Below are positions 1 through 7,979 of a DNA stretch of 64,000 nucleotides, piece after piece. Source of the stretch: JAJXWB01 sp964634325. GTDB taxonomy: Bacteria > Pseudomonadota > Alphaproteobacteria > Rhizobiales > Beijerinckiaceae. Position numbers and translations under genes: made by a program. The DNA is taken from positions 1-64,000 of the forward strand of contig CAZWJF010000004.1 in the NCBI GenBank assembly GCA_964634325.1, written 5' to 3'. The notes beneath the pieces are model-generated. The model saw only the letters and a program-made list of their open reading frames with translations. It had not been told where the DNA came from and ran no database searches. Numbering within the stretch: position 1 is the first letter of the stretch; each line of letters opens with the position of its first letter.

Positions 1-86
1 CGGCGGGCTTCACCGTCACCTCCATCCGCGACGTGACGCCGATCCCGCACAACGGTTGCCGTCCACGCAAGCGTCGTCGCGTCTGA
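1..86 (+). CDS. rpsK: 30S ribosomal protein S11, C-terminal end (partial)
   Basis: The window opens inside this gene; only the last 27 codons and the stop (84-86) are present, read from base 3. The encoded end TSIRDVTPIPHNGCRP followed by a basic tail is the strongly conserved S11 C terminus, which lines the 30S platform near the anti-Shine-Dalgarno region. It precedes rpoA by 123 bases, the usual order of the alpha operon (rpsM-rpsK-rpoA-rplQ). Confidence 0.95.
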   Translation, partial: AGFTVTSIRDVTPIPHNGCRPRKRRRV

Positions 87-209
87 CCGCAACTATATAG
101 AAGATTCACGCGCGAACGCCGACGGGCCTCGCGCGTGAAGTATGCGAATGCAGCGCCCAAGCCAGGGTCGACGGACCGATATGCCGGCGCTCAACAGCAC
201 AGGAAGACC

Positions 210-1229
210 ATGACCATTCAGAAGAACTGGCAAGAGCTGATCAAGCCGAACAAGCTCGAAATCTCGCTCGGCGACGATCCCAAGCGCATCGCCACCATCG
301 TGGCCGAGCCGCTGGAGCGCGGCTTCGGCCTCACGCTCGGCAACGCGCTGCGCCGCATCCTCCTGTCGTCGCTGCAGGGCGCGGCGATCACCTCCGTCCA
401 CATCGACGGCGTGCTGCACGAGTTCTCGTCCATTCCGGGCGTGCGCGAGGACGTCACCGACATCGTCCTCAACATCAAGGACATCGCCATCAAGATGCAT
501 GGCGACGGCCCCAAGCGCATGACGCTCAAGAAGCAGGGCCCCGGCCAGGTGACGGCCGGCGATATCGCCACGCCGGGCGACATCCAGGTTCTCAACCCGA
601 ACCTCGTGATCTGCACGCTCGACGACGGCGCCGAAATCCGCATGGAGTTCACGGTCGCGACCGGCAAGGGCTACGTGCCGGCCGAACGCAACCGCGCCGA
701 GGACGCGCCGATCGGCCTCATTCCGGTCGACAGCCTCTATTCGCCGGTCAAGAAGGTCAGCTATCGCATCGAGAACACCCGCGAAGGCCAGGTGCTCGAC
801 TATGACAAGCTGACCATGACGGTCGAGACCAACGGCGCGATCAGCCCCGAGGATTCCGTGGCTTATGCGGCCCGCATCCTGCAGGACCAGCTCAACGTGT
901 TCGTCAATTTCGAAGAGCCGCGCCGCGAAGAGGCCGCGACTTCGATTCCGGAGCTCGCCTTCAACCCGGCGCTGCTCAAGAAGGTCGACGAACTCGAATT
1001 GTCGGTGCGTTCGGCGAACTGCCTGAAGAACGACAACATCGTCTACATCGGCGACCTGATCCAGAAGACGGAAGCCGAGATGCTGCGCACGCCGAACTTC
1101 GGCCGCAAGTCGCTCAACGAGATCAAGGAAGTGCTGGCGCAGATGGGCCTGCACCTCGGCATGGAAGTCACCGGCTGGCCGCCGGACAATATCGAAGAGC
1201 TCGCCAAGCGCTTCGAGGAGCACTACTGA
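210..1229 (+). CDS. rpoA: DNA-directed RNA polymerase subunit alpha
   Basis: Assembly platform of RNA polymerase and contact site for activators and UP elements. The ATG at 210 is chosen because it follows an AGGAAG ribosome site and gives 339 residues beginning MTIQKNWQEL, the normal alphaproteobacterial length; an in-frame ATG at 135 would add 25 unrelated residues. The N-terminal dimerisation domain is followed by a C-terminal helix-hairpin-helix domain containing RSANCLKNDNIVYIGDL and the stretch TPNFGRKSLNEIKEVL, and the protein ends FEEHY as in relatives. It lies between rpsK and rplQ. Confidence 0.98.
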   Translation: MTIQKNWQELIKPNKLEISLGDDPKRIATIVAEPLERGFGLTLGNALRRILLSSLQGAAITSVHIDGVLHEFSSIPGVREDVTDIVLNIKDIAIKMHGDGPKRMTLKKQGPGQVTAGDIATPGDIQVLNPNLVICTLDDGAEIRMEFTVATGKGYVPAERNRAEDAPIGLIPVDSLYSPVKKVSYRIENTREGQVLDYDKLTMTVETNGAISPEDSVAYAARILQDQLNVFVNFEEPRREEAATSIPELAFNPALLKKVDELELSVRSANCLKNDNIVYIGDLIQKTEAEMLRTPNFGRKSLNEIKEVLAQMGLHLGMEVTGWPPDNIEELAKRFEEHY

Positions 1230-1239
1230 GACGCCAATT

Positions 1240-1345
1240 CCTTCTCCCCGCTCGCGGGGAGAAGGTCAGGATGAGGGGCAGGGAGAGTTACACGGCTCTC
1301 CACCGGCGCCTCACCCCAGCCCTCTCCCCGTAAACGGGGAGAGGG
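1240..1345. repeat. Paired palindromic intergenic elements between rpoA and rplQ
   Basis: Two perfect hairpins lie in the 175-base gap. The first (1240-1265) has an 11-bp stem CCTTCTCCCCG around a CTCG loop; the second (1320-1345) has a 10 to 11-bp stem around TAAA. Flanking words (GGTCAGGATGAGGGGC after the first, GCCTCACCCCAGCC before the second) are near mirror images, so this looks like two copies of one repeat family in opposite orientation. Similar CTCCCCG...CGGGGAG units are scattered between genes in many Hyphomicrobiales. No T-run follows either stem, so simple intrinsic termination is unlikely. Confidence 0.75.
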
Positions 1346-1404
1346 GGTTCAAGAGAGCGGCCGTTCCTTGGCACGGCGGCTGCAGACCCGAAAAGGAGAA
1401 AGCC

Positions 1405-1824
1405 ATGTACCACGGACGCGCAAAGCGCCGCTTCAACCGCACCGCCGAGCACCGCAAGGCCATGTTCGCGAACATGTGCCAGGCGCTCATCAAGCACGAG
1501 CAGATCGTCACCACGCTGCCGAAGGCCAAGGACCTGCGTCCGGTCGTCGAGAAACTGGTCACGCTCGGCAAGCGCGGCGACCTGCACGCCCGCCGTCAGG
1601 CGATTTCGCAGATCAAGGACGTCGCCCTCGTCAAGAAGCTCTTCGACGTGCTGGGCCCGCGCTACAAGGAGCGCAACGGCGGCTATACCCGCGTGCTCAA
1701 GGCCGGCTTCCGCTATGGCGACAATGCGCCAATGGCGGTGATCGAGTTCGTCGACCGCGACGAGAGCGCCAAGGGGCAGGATTCCGGCCCCGTGCAGGGC
1801 GGCGAGGAGCAGGAAGCGGCCTGA
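1405..1824 (+). CDS. rplQ: 50S ribosomal protein L17
   Basis: Last gene of the alpha operon; L17 sits near the polypeptide exit of the 50S subunit. The protein has 139 residues, with the conserved L17 core RRFNRTAEHRKAMFANM, KAKDLRPVVEKLVTLGKRGD and RYKERNGGYTRVLKAGFRYGD. The C-terminal tail (about residues 120-139) is acidic and Gln-rich, a length-variable region in alphaproteobacteria. The start is supported by AAAGGAGAAAG just upstream. It is followed by a strong terminator. Confidence 0.97.
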   Translation: MYHGRAKRRFNRTAEHRKAMFANMCQALIKHEQIVTTLPKAKDLRPVVEKLVTLGKRGDLHARRQAISQIKDVALVKKLFDVLGPRYKERNGGYTRVLKAGFRYGDNAPMAVIEFVDRDESAKGQDSGPVQGGEEQEAA

Positions 1825-1846
1825 GGGTTCGCCATTCCCGGTTTTG

Positions 1847-1877
1847 AAAGCGCGGCTTCGGCCGCGCTTTTTGTTTT
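1847..1877 (+). terminator. Rho-independent terminator after rplQ
   Basis: Stem AAAGCGCGGC with loop TTCG and the exact complement GCCGCGCTTT, followed by TTGTTTT. It closes the ribosomal operon 23 bases after the rplQ stop. Confidence 0.9.
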
Positions 1878-1948
1878 GCGGCGCATGGACGTGCGCTTCG
1901 CCACTTTGTCGCCGCGTATGGACAGCCTATATCGAAGTCTCGATTTCT

Positions 1949-1980
1949 GGAGACGCTTCGATGCAGGAGACGCTTCGATG
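1949..1980 (+). repeat. Tandem duplication of the ribosome site and start of the HtrA gene
   Basis: The 15-base unit GGAGACGCTTCGATG occurs at 1949-1963 and again at 1966-1980, separated by two bases. Each copy carries a GGAG ribosome site and an ATG. The upstream copy opens a six-codon frame (MQETLR) whose TGA stop (1979-1981) overlaps the ATG of the protease gene at 1978. Confidence 0.85.
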
Positions 1981-3390
1981 AACGTATCGCTTCGCGCGGG
2001 CCTTGCCGCCCTTTTCAGTCTGGCGTTCGTGGCCGGCGCATCCGCCGAGGGTTTGCTCGAGCGCGTCGCGCCGCAGACGCGGGCGGAGACGCTGCTGTCG
2101 TTCTCGGCGACCGTGAAGAAAGCAGCGCCGTCGGTGGTGAACGTCTACGCGTCGCGCACCGAGGCGTTGCCGCAGAACCCCTTGTTCGACGATCCGATCT
2201 TCCGCCGGTTCTTCGGCGGCGGGCAGGGCGGTCCGCGCGAGCGTACGGCGCAATCTCTGGGGTCGGGCGTGATCGTCGACGCCAGCGGTCTCGTCGTCAC
2301 CAACAATCACGTCATCGAGGGGATGACGGATGTGAAGGTGGCGCTGCACGACCGCCGCGAGTTCGCCGCCGAGATCGTGCTGCGCGATCCGCGCACAGAT
2401 CTCGCCGTGCTGCGCCTGAAGGGCGCCGGCGCCGTGCCGGCCATGGACCTCGGCGATTCCGACGCGCTGGAAGTGGGCGATCTCGTGCTGGCGATCGGCA
2501 ATCCGTTCGGCGTCGGGCAGACGGTGACGCAGGGCATCGTCTCCGCGCTTGCGCGCACGCAGATCGGCATCTCGGACTACGGCTTCTTCATCCAGACAGA
2601 CGCAGCCATCAACCCCGGCAATTCCGGCGGCGCGCTGGTCGACACGCGGGCGCGGCTGATCGGCATCAATTCGGCGATCTTCTCGAAATCCGGCGGCTCG
2701 ATCGGCATCGGCTTCGCCATTCCCGTCAACATGGTCAAGATCGTCATCGCGGCGGCGAAGAGCGGCGGCAAGCAGGTGCGTCGTCCGTGGCTTGGCGCGA
2801 CGTTGCAGACCGTGTCGAAGGACATCGCGGATTCCATCGGCCTCGATCGGCCGATCGGCGCGCTGGTCGCCGATACGACGGCGCAGGGACCTGCGGCGGA
2901 GGCCGGCGTCAAGCGCGGCGACGTGATCGTCGCCGTCGACGGACAGTCCATCGACGACCCCGAAGGCCTCGGCTATCGCCTCGGCACCAAGGCGCTCGGC
3001 GGTTCGGCGGCGCTCACGGTCCTGCGCAATGGCAAGAAGGTCGATCTGGCGATCAAGCTCACGCCGGCGCCCGAGACGCCGGCGCGCGATCCGGTGACCA
3101 TCGAAACGGCCTCGCCGTTCACGGGCGCCACCGTGGTCAATCTATCGCCGGCCGTCGCAGAAGAGTTTTCCGTCGAAAGCGCCTCGCGCGGCGTGGTGAT
3201 CTCGCAGATCGCGCCGGACTCGCAAGCGGCGGCGCTCAACTTCCAGCGCGGCGACGTGATTATCTCGGTCAACGATTCCAAGGTCGAAACCACCCGCGAT
3301 CTGGTGCGGGTCGTGAATGGCCGGCATTACTTCTGGAAGCTGACTATCGGTCGCGGCGGACAGGTGTTCACCACCGTCATCGGCGGCTGA
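1978..3390 (+). CDS. Do-family periplasmic serine protease (HtrA/DegQ-like)
   Basis: Exported chymotrypsin-fold protease/chaperone for misfolded envelope proteins, 470 residues. The chosen ATG gives a clean signal peptide (about residues 1-23, ending ASAEG). The catalytic triad is visible: His111 in TNNHVI, Asp141 in DPRTDLAV, Ser216 in NPGNSGGAL. Two PDZ domains follow (about 285-370 and 385-465), the Do-family layout. It is monocistronic between two terminators. A second, longer Do protease lies at 35210, so this is one of at least two paralogues. The duplicated start region suggests coupled translation through a mini-frame. Which Deg name applies is not decided here. Confidence 0.95.
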   Translation: MNVSLRAGLAALFSLAFVAGASAEGLLERVAPQTRAETLLSFSATVKKAAPSVVNVYASRTEALPQNPLFDDPIFRRFFGGGQGGPRERTAQSLGSGVIVDASGLVVTNNHVIEGMTDVKVALHDRREFAAEIVLRDPRTDLAVLRLKGAGAVPAMDLGDSDALEVGDLVLAIGNPFGVGQTVTQGIVSALARTQIGISDYGFFIQTDAAINPGNSGGALVDTRARLIGINSAIFSKSGGSIGIGFAIPVNMVKIVIAAAKSGGKQVRRPWLGATLQTVSKDIADSIGLDRPIGALVADTTAQGPAAEAGVKRGDVIVAVDGQSIDDPEGLGYRLGTKALGGSAALTVLRNGKKVDLAIKLTPAPETPARDPVTIETASPFTGATVVNLSPAVAEEFSVESASRGVVISQIAPDSQAAALNFQRGDVIISVNDSKVETTRDLVRVVNGRHYFWKLTIGRGGQVFTTVIGG

Positions 3391-3406
3391 ACGCAGCGCT
3401 TCAATG

Positions 3407-3443
3407 AAAACGCCGGGAAGCGAAGCGCATCCCGGCGTTTTTT
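3407..3443 (+). terminator. Rho-independent terminator after the HtrA gene
   Basis: Stem AAAACGCCGGGA (3407-3418) pairs with TCCCGGCGTTTT (3430-3441) around an 11-base loop, with further T residues. The A/T symmetry could also help stop transcription of the convergent ParA gene. Confidence 0.88.
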
Positions 3444-3513
3444 CGTATGCTCAAGACCAGCAATGATCGACATGTCCACGTTCGAGCGCTCTCGCGCCCG
3501 GACGCAGTTTGAT

Positions 3514-4188
3514 CTAGGCCGCCTTGCGCGCCTTGCCGGCCGCCGCGACGTTGCGCGCAGCCGTGGCCTTGTTCAGGCGGCGTCGGATCGAAGACCAGAG
3601 CGCCCGCATTTCGTCCGCAGCCGCGCCGGAGGGCGCGAGCTCGGTCACGCCCCAGCCGTGGCGCGCAGCTTCCTGATAGTCGACGCGCGACGAGACGAGC
3701 GGCGTCAGCAGACCGCCGAGCGCTTCGAGCGTCTTGGCGCCGGTCTCGACGCGCGCGCTCTGTTGCGCGGGCGGGCACTGATTGAGCAGGAAAGCGTAAT
3801 CGCGACCGTGGGCCTTCACGGTCTTGCGCGTCTTCTCGCTCGCCCAGAGGTCGAACGCATTGGGGCGCGCGGGAACGACGCAGAGATCCGCGCACTTCAC
3901 CGCAGCCGTCATCGCGGCGTCGTCGGCGCCGGGCGTGTCGATCACGACGAGCGTGACGCCCTTCTTCTCGAGCGCGGCGAGCACGGTCTTCAGCTTGCCG
4001 GAGGGCACCGCCTCGACCGCGATGTCCTTTTCGCCGCGCGCCTTGGACCAATTCACGAGCGAAGCAAGCGGGTCCATGTCGATGACAAAGACGCGCTCTC
4101 CAGCTTCGTGCGCCGCGACTGCGACGCAGGATGCGAGCGTACTCTTCCCTGAGCCGCCCTTCTGTGTGACGAAGGCGATTGTCCGCAT
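3514..4188 (-). CDS. Orphan ParA/MinD-family ATPase
   Basis: Protein of 224 residues with the deviant Walker A motif QKGGSGKST (residues 9-17, signature Lys10 and Lys15), the Walker A' region FVIDMDPLASLVNW, and Walker B VVIDTPG. These are the marks of dimerising, surface-gradient-forming ParA ATPases that position DNA, chemoreceptors or other cargo. No ParB, parS cluster or MinC/MinE gene is adjacent, so it is a solo ParA of unknown cargo. The C terminus is basic and Ala/Lys-rich. It is transcribed divergently from rarA across a 171-base region. Confidence 0.9.
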   Translation of the reverse strand: MRTIAFVTQKGGSGKSTLASCVAVAAHEAGERVFVIDMDPLASLVNWSKARGEKDIAVEAVPSGKLKTVLAALEKKGVTLVVIDTPGADDAAMTAAVKCADLCVVPARPNAFDLWASEKTRKTVKAHGRDYAFLLNQCPPAQQSARVETGAKTLEALGGLLTPLVSSRVDYQEAARHGWGVTELAPSGAAADEMRALWSSIRRRLNKATAARNVAAAGKARKAA

Positions 4189-4359
4189 TTCTTGAATGCC
4201 TATTCTAAATTAGCGGGGACGCAACTCGACGTCAGAATGCCTGAAAAACGTTGATTCGTAACGTTGTCGCTCTTTACACGACGAAATAATGATCGCTGTT
4301 GCAGTTGAATCACGCTGCAGGCGAGTGTGCGGCGCAGAAGAAATCCGGGGTTCGCGACG

Positions 4360-5670
4360 ATGAGCGATCTGTTTTCAAGCGCCGGACTCGAAAGGAATGC
4401 GCCGCGTCCGCTGGCCGATCGCCTGCGCCCGAAGGACCTGAGCGAGGTCGCGGGACAAGATCATTTGCTTGCGCCGGACGGCGCGCTCACTCGCCTTATT
4501 CATTCGGGGTCGCTCGGCAGCCTGATCTTCTGGGGTCCGCCAGGCACCGGCAAGACGACGGTCGCGCGGCTGCTGGCGCACGAGACGGACCTCGCTTTCG
4601 TGCAAATCAGCGCGATCTTCTCAGGCGTCGCCGATCTGAAGAAGACGTTCGAGGAGGCGCGCGCGCGCCGCGCGATCGGCAAGGGCACGCTGCTGTTCGT
4701 CGACGAAATCCATCGCTTCAATCGCGCCCAGCAGGATTCGTTTCTACCCGTGATGGAAGACGGCACGATCACGCTGATCGGCGCGACGACCGAGAATCCG
4801 TCCTTCGAACTCAACGCCGCGCTGCTGTCGCGCGCGCGGGTCATGACGTTCAGGGCGCTCGACGACGCCGCGCTCGAGAAGCTGCTCGCGCGCGCGGAGC
4901 AGGCCGAGGCCAGAGCGTTGCCGCTCGACGCCGACGCGCGCGCCGCCCTGATCGCGATGGCCGATGGCGACGGGCGCGCAGCGCTGACATTGGCGGAGGA
5001 AGTCTGGCGCGCAGCCAAGCCGGATGAAATCTTCGATCGCGCGCATCTGGCGGAGGTCGTGCAGCGGCGCGCGCCGATCTACGACAAGGCCCAGGAGGGC
5101 CACTACAATCTGATCAGCGCGCTGCACAAGACAGTGCGCGGCTCCGATCCCGATGCAGCGCTCTACTACCTTGCGCGCATGTTCGATGGCGGCGAGGATC
5201 CGTTGTTCATTGCGCGCCGCGTGGTGCGCATGGCGATCGAAGACATCGGCCTCGCCGATCCGCAGGCGCTGGTCGTCGCCAACGCCGCCAAGGACGCCTA
5301 CGATTTTCTCGGCAGCCCCGAAGGAGAACTGGCGATCGCGCAAGCTGTCGTCTATTGCGCGACGGCGCCGAAATCGAACGCCAATTACATGGCCTTCAAG
5401 CGTGCGACGCAGCTCGCCAAGTCGCACGGCTCGCTCATGCCGCCGAAGGTCATCCTCAATGCGCCGACGAAAATGATGCGCGAGGAAGGGTACGGGGAAG
5501 GCTACGCCTACGACCACGACGAGCCCGACGCTTTTTCGGGGCAGGATTACTGGCCGGAGAAACTCGGTCGCCAGAAGCTCTACGAGCCGGTCGAGCGGGG
5601 TTTCGAGCGCGAGATCGCCAAGCGGCTCGAATATTGGGCGAAGCTCCGGAAGGAGCGCGGCGGCGAATGA
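4360..5670 (+). CDS. rarA: Replication-associated recombination protein A (RarA/MgsA AAA+ ATPase)
   Basis: AAA+ clamp-loader-like ATPase acting at stalled replication forks (WRNIP1/Mgs1 family), 436 residues. Walker A GPPGTGKT is at residues 59-66 and Walker B LLFVDEIH at 111-118; sensor region IGATTENPSFELN and the C-terminal tetramerisation domain with NAPTKMMREEGYGEGYAYDHD are intact. The ATG at 4360 begins the typical MSDLF; an upstream in-frame ATG at 4327 is judged too early. It heads a compact operon with crcB, rluC, a HAD phosphatase and an ATP12 chaperone. Confidence 0.96.
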   Translation: MSDLFSSAGLERNAPRPLADRLRPKDLSEVAGQDHLLAPDGALTRLIHSGSLGSLIFWGPPGTGKTTVARLLAHETDLAFVQISAIFSGVADLKKTFEEARARRAIGKGTLLFVDEIHRFNRAQQDSFLPVMEDGTITLIGATTENPSFELNAALLSRARVMTFRALDDAALEKLLARAEQAEARALPLDADARAALIAMADGDGRAALTLAEEVWRAAKPDEIFDRAHLAEVVQRRAPIYDKAQEGHYNLISALHKTVRGSDPDAALYYLARMFDGGEDPLFIARRVVRMAIEDIGLADPQALVVANAAKDAYDFLGSPEGELAIAQAVVYCATAPKSNANYMAFKRATQLAKSHGSLMPPKVILNAPTKMMREEGYGEGYAYDHDEPDAFSGQDYWPEKLGRQKLYEPVERGFEREIAKRLEYWAKLRKERGGE

Positions 5671-5701
5671 CAGGCCGCCCCCTTTGCGCTACCAAGCCGG
5701 G

Positions 5702-6085
5702 ATGAAGGCCTATCTCCTCGTCTTTCTCGGCGCCGGGTTCGGCGGCATGCTGCGGCATGGCGCGAACGTCGCCGCGACCCGGGCGCTCGGGTCGGAGTTC
5801 CCCTGGGGCATTTTCCTGATCAACGTGACGGGATGCTTCGCGATGGGGGTCATCGCCGGCTGGCTTGCGTTTCGAACGCAGCACGGCTGGTCGCAGGACG
5901 TGCGGCTCTTGCTGACGACGGGCGTGCTCGGCGGTTATACGACCTTTTCGGCCTTTTCGCTGGATTTCGCGACATTGTGGGAGCGCGGCGCTCATTCCAC
6001 GGCGGTCGTCTATGTGCTCGGCTCGGTCGTCCTGTCGCTGGTCGCCGTCTTCCTCGGCCTTACGCTTGTTCGGATGGCTTCGTGA
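5702..6085 (+). CDS. crcB: Fluoride channel CrcB/Fluc
   Basis: Small inner-membrane protein (127 residues, four predicted membrane helices) of the dual-topology Fluc family that exports toxic fluoride. Diagnostic stretches are GAGFGGMLRHG at the N terminus, FLINVTGCF (pore Asn region) and GGYTTFSAFSLD. The start is 31 bases after rarA; its TGA overlaps the GTG start of rluC. No fluoride riboswitch was seen before it, consistent with expression from the operon. Confidence 0.93.
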   Translation: MKAYLLVFLGAGFGGMLRHGANVAATRALGSEFPWGIFLINVTGCFAMGVIAGWLAFRTQHGWSQDVRLLLTTGVLGGYTTFSAFSLDFATLWERGAHSTAVVYVLGSVVLSLVAVFLGLTLVRMAS

Positions 6086-7290
6086 CAAACGGCTCGCAAA
6101 AAAGAAAGCAGCGCGCCGCGCAGAAGCATGAGCGTGATGCGCAGAGCGGGAGCGCCCGCTCTGCGAATGCCGCGCCGCAGGCGAGCGCGCCCGTGCGCAC
6201 GGCCGTGCAGACGCTGACAGTGGAGCCCGAAGAAGCGGGCATGCGCCTCGACCGCTGGTTCAGGCGGCGGTTTCCCGGGCTCGCCCTGTCGCATCTGGCC
6301 AAGATCGCCCGCAAGGGCGAGGTGCGGGTGGACGGCAAGCGCGTCGACACATCTACGCGTCTTGAAGAGGGGCAGGGCGTGCGCGTGCCGCCGCTGACTC
6401 TCGACGCGCCGTCGGCGCCCGCCGTGAAGCGTGCAAACCCCGAAGACGCCGAAGCCATCCGTCGCATGGTGCTGTTCGAGGACAAGCACGTGATGGTGCT
6501 GAACAAGCCCTATGGCCTCGCCGTGCAGGGCGGCTCGGGCACGAAGCGGCATATCGACGGCATGCTCGAGGCGCTGGCGGACGACAAGGGCAATCGCCCC
6601 GTGCTGGTCCATCGTCTCGACCGCGACACCTCGGGCGTGCTGCTGATCGCGAAGAACCGCAAAATGGCGGCCGATCTCGGCGAGATCTTTCGCTCGCGCC
6701 GCGCGCAGAAGATCTATTGGGCGCTGGTCGAAGGCGTGCCGAAGCCTGCGCAGGGCCGCATCTCGCTCTATCTCGCCAAGGGGCCGGGCATGGGAGATGA
6801 ACGCGCTTCTCGCGGTCGAACATCTCTGGCGTCTCGCTCTGGCGTGCGCCAACCGCTCGATGCGAAGAGGTCGCAGAGCGATCTCGAAAAAATGCGCGTC
6901 GCCAAGCACGGCGAGGAAGATGCGCAGCATTCGCTGACCTACTACGCCATTGTCGACAAGATCGCGCCGAAGTGCGCCTGGTTGTCGATGAAGCCGTTGA
7001 CCGGCCGCACGCACCAGTTGCGCGCGCATGCGGAGGCTATCGGCCATCCGATTTTCGGCGATCCGAAATACGGCAAGGAAGATCACCGCCGGCGCGACGC
7101 CATGCATGTCATGCCGGAAAATCTCGACCGCAAGCTGCATTTGCTTGCGCGCCGCCTCGTGCTGCCGCATCCCGCTGGCGGCATGATCGACGTGACGGCG
7201 CCGCTGCCCGAGCACATGCAGAAGACATGGGACATGTTCGGCTTCGATACGAAGCAATACGATCCGATCGTGGACGCGCCGGAGGAATGA
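6082..7290 (+). CDS. rluC: 23S rRNA pseudouridine synthase, RluC/RluD family
   Basis: Converts uridines of 23S rRNA to pseudouridine. The GTG at 6082 overlaps the crcB stop and gives 402 residues; a downstream ATG (6241) would cut into the S4 domain, so GTG is preferred. After a basic N-terminal tail comes an S4 RNA-binding domain (MRLDRWFRRRFPGL...KIARKGEVRVDGKRV), then the catalytic motif HRLDRDTSGVLL with its Asp, and GRTHQLRAHA near the end. Between GPGMGD and LEKMRVAKHG there is a poorly conserved stretch of about 30 residues that looks like an insertion. The stop overlaps the next start. Confidence 0.93.
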   Translation: MTNGSQKRKQRAAQKHERDAQSGSARSANAAPQASAPVRTAVQTLTVEPEEAGMRLDRWFRRRFPGLALSHLAKIARKGEVRVDGKRVDTSTRLEEGQGVRVPPLTLDAPSAPAVKRANPEDAEAIRRMVLFEDKHVMVLNKPYGLAVQGGSGTKRHIDGMLEALADDKGNRPVLVHRLDRDTSGVLLIAKNRKMAADLGEIFRSRRAQKIYWALVEGVPKPAQGRISLYLAKGPGMGDERASRGRTSLASRSGVRQPLDAKRSQSDLEKMRVAKHGEEDAQHSLTYYAIVDKIAPKCAWLSMKPLTGRTHQLRAHAEAIGHPIFGDPKYGKEDHRRRDAMHVMPENLDRKLHLLARRLVLPHPAGGMIDVTAPLPEHMQKTWDMFGFDTKQYDPIVDAPEE

Positions 7291-7979
7291 GCGCGATGCG
7301 GCTCGTGATCTTCGATCTCGACGGCACGCTGGTCGACAGTCAGGACATGATCGTCGAGTCGCAGCGCCGCACATTCCTGGCGCATGGACTGACGCCGCCC
7401 GACCGGCGCACGGCGCTGTCCGTGGTCGGACTGTCGCTGCGCGAAGCCTTCAAGGTTCTGGCCGGCGCCGACGCGCCGATCGACAGTCTTGCGCAGACCT
7501 ACAAGGATCAGTTCTTTGAATTGCGCGCCGATCCTGCGCGCGCCGAGCCGTTCTTCCCCGGCGCGCAGGCGGTGGTCGCGCGCTATGCGGCGCGTGCGGA
7601 TACGATGCTCGGCGTCGCCACCGGAAAATCGCGACGCGGCGTGCGCCATCTGTTCGAGCGGGCTGGCTGGGCGGATCTTTTCGCGACCGTGCAGACCGCC
7701 GACGACCACCCGTCAAAACCCGCGCCGGACATGATTTTGGCGGCGTTGTCGGAGACCGGCGTTGCGCCTTCGGACGCGCTGATGGTCGGAGACACGAGCT
7801 ACGACATGGCGATGGCGAAGACCGCCGGCGTGCGCGCGATCGGGGTCGCCTGGGGCTATCATGAGCCGACCGCGCTCGCGGAGGCGGGCGCCGAACGCGT
7901 CATCGAAAACTTCGAAGAATTGGATGAATTGATGAGCTTCCATGCTCCTCTCGCGGCGCGCGAGGGGCTGCAGAGATGA
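7287..7979 (+). CDS. HAD-superfamily hydrolase, phosphoglycolate-phosphatase-like
   Basis: Protein of 230 residues with HAD motif I DLDGTLVDS (nucleophile Asp and general-acid Asp), a helical cap, motif II in GVATGKS, motif III Lys in HPSKPAPDM and motif IV GDTSYDM. It belongs to the Gph/PGP-like branch; the substrate is not determined by sequence. The ATG follows GGAGGA and overlaps the rluC stop (ATGA), which indicates translational coupling within the rarA-ATP12 operon. Confidence 0.9.
   Translation: MSAMRLVIFDLDGTLVDSQDMIVESQRRTFLAHGLTPPDRRTALSVVGLSLREAFKVLAGADAPIDSLAQTYKDQFFELRADPARAEPFFPGAQAVVARYAARADTMLGVATGKSRRGVRHLFERAGWADLFATVQTADDHPSKPAPDMILAALSETGVAPSDALMVGDTSYDMAMAKTAGVRAIGVAWGYHEPTALAEAGAERVIENFEELDELMSFHAPLAAREGLQR

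Noticed and set aside
93..1223. Long minus-strand open frame opposite rpoA
   Set aside because: It is the antisense shadow of a strongly conserved gene in GC-rich DNA and has no recognisable domain.
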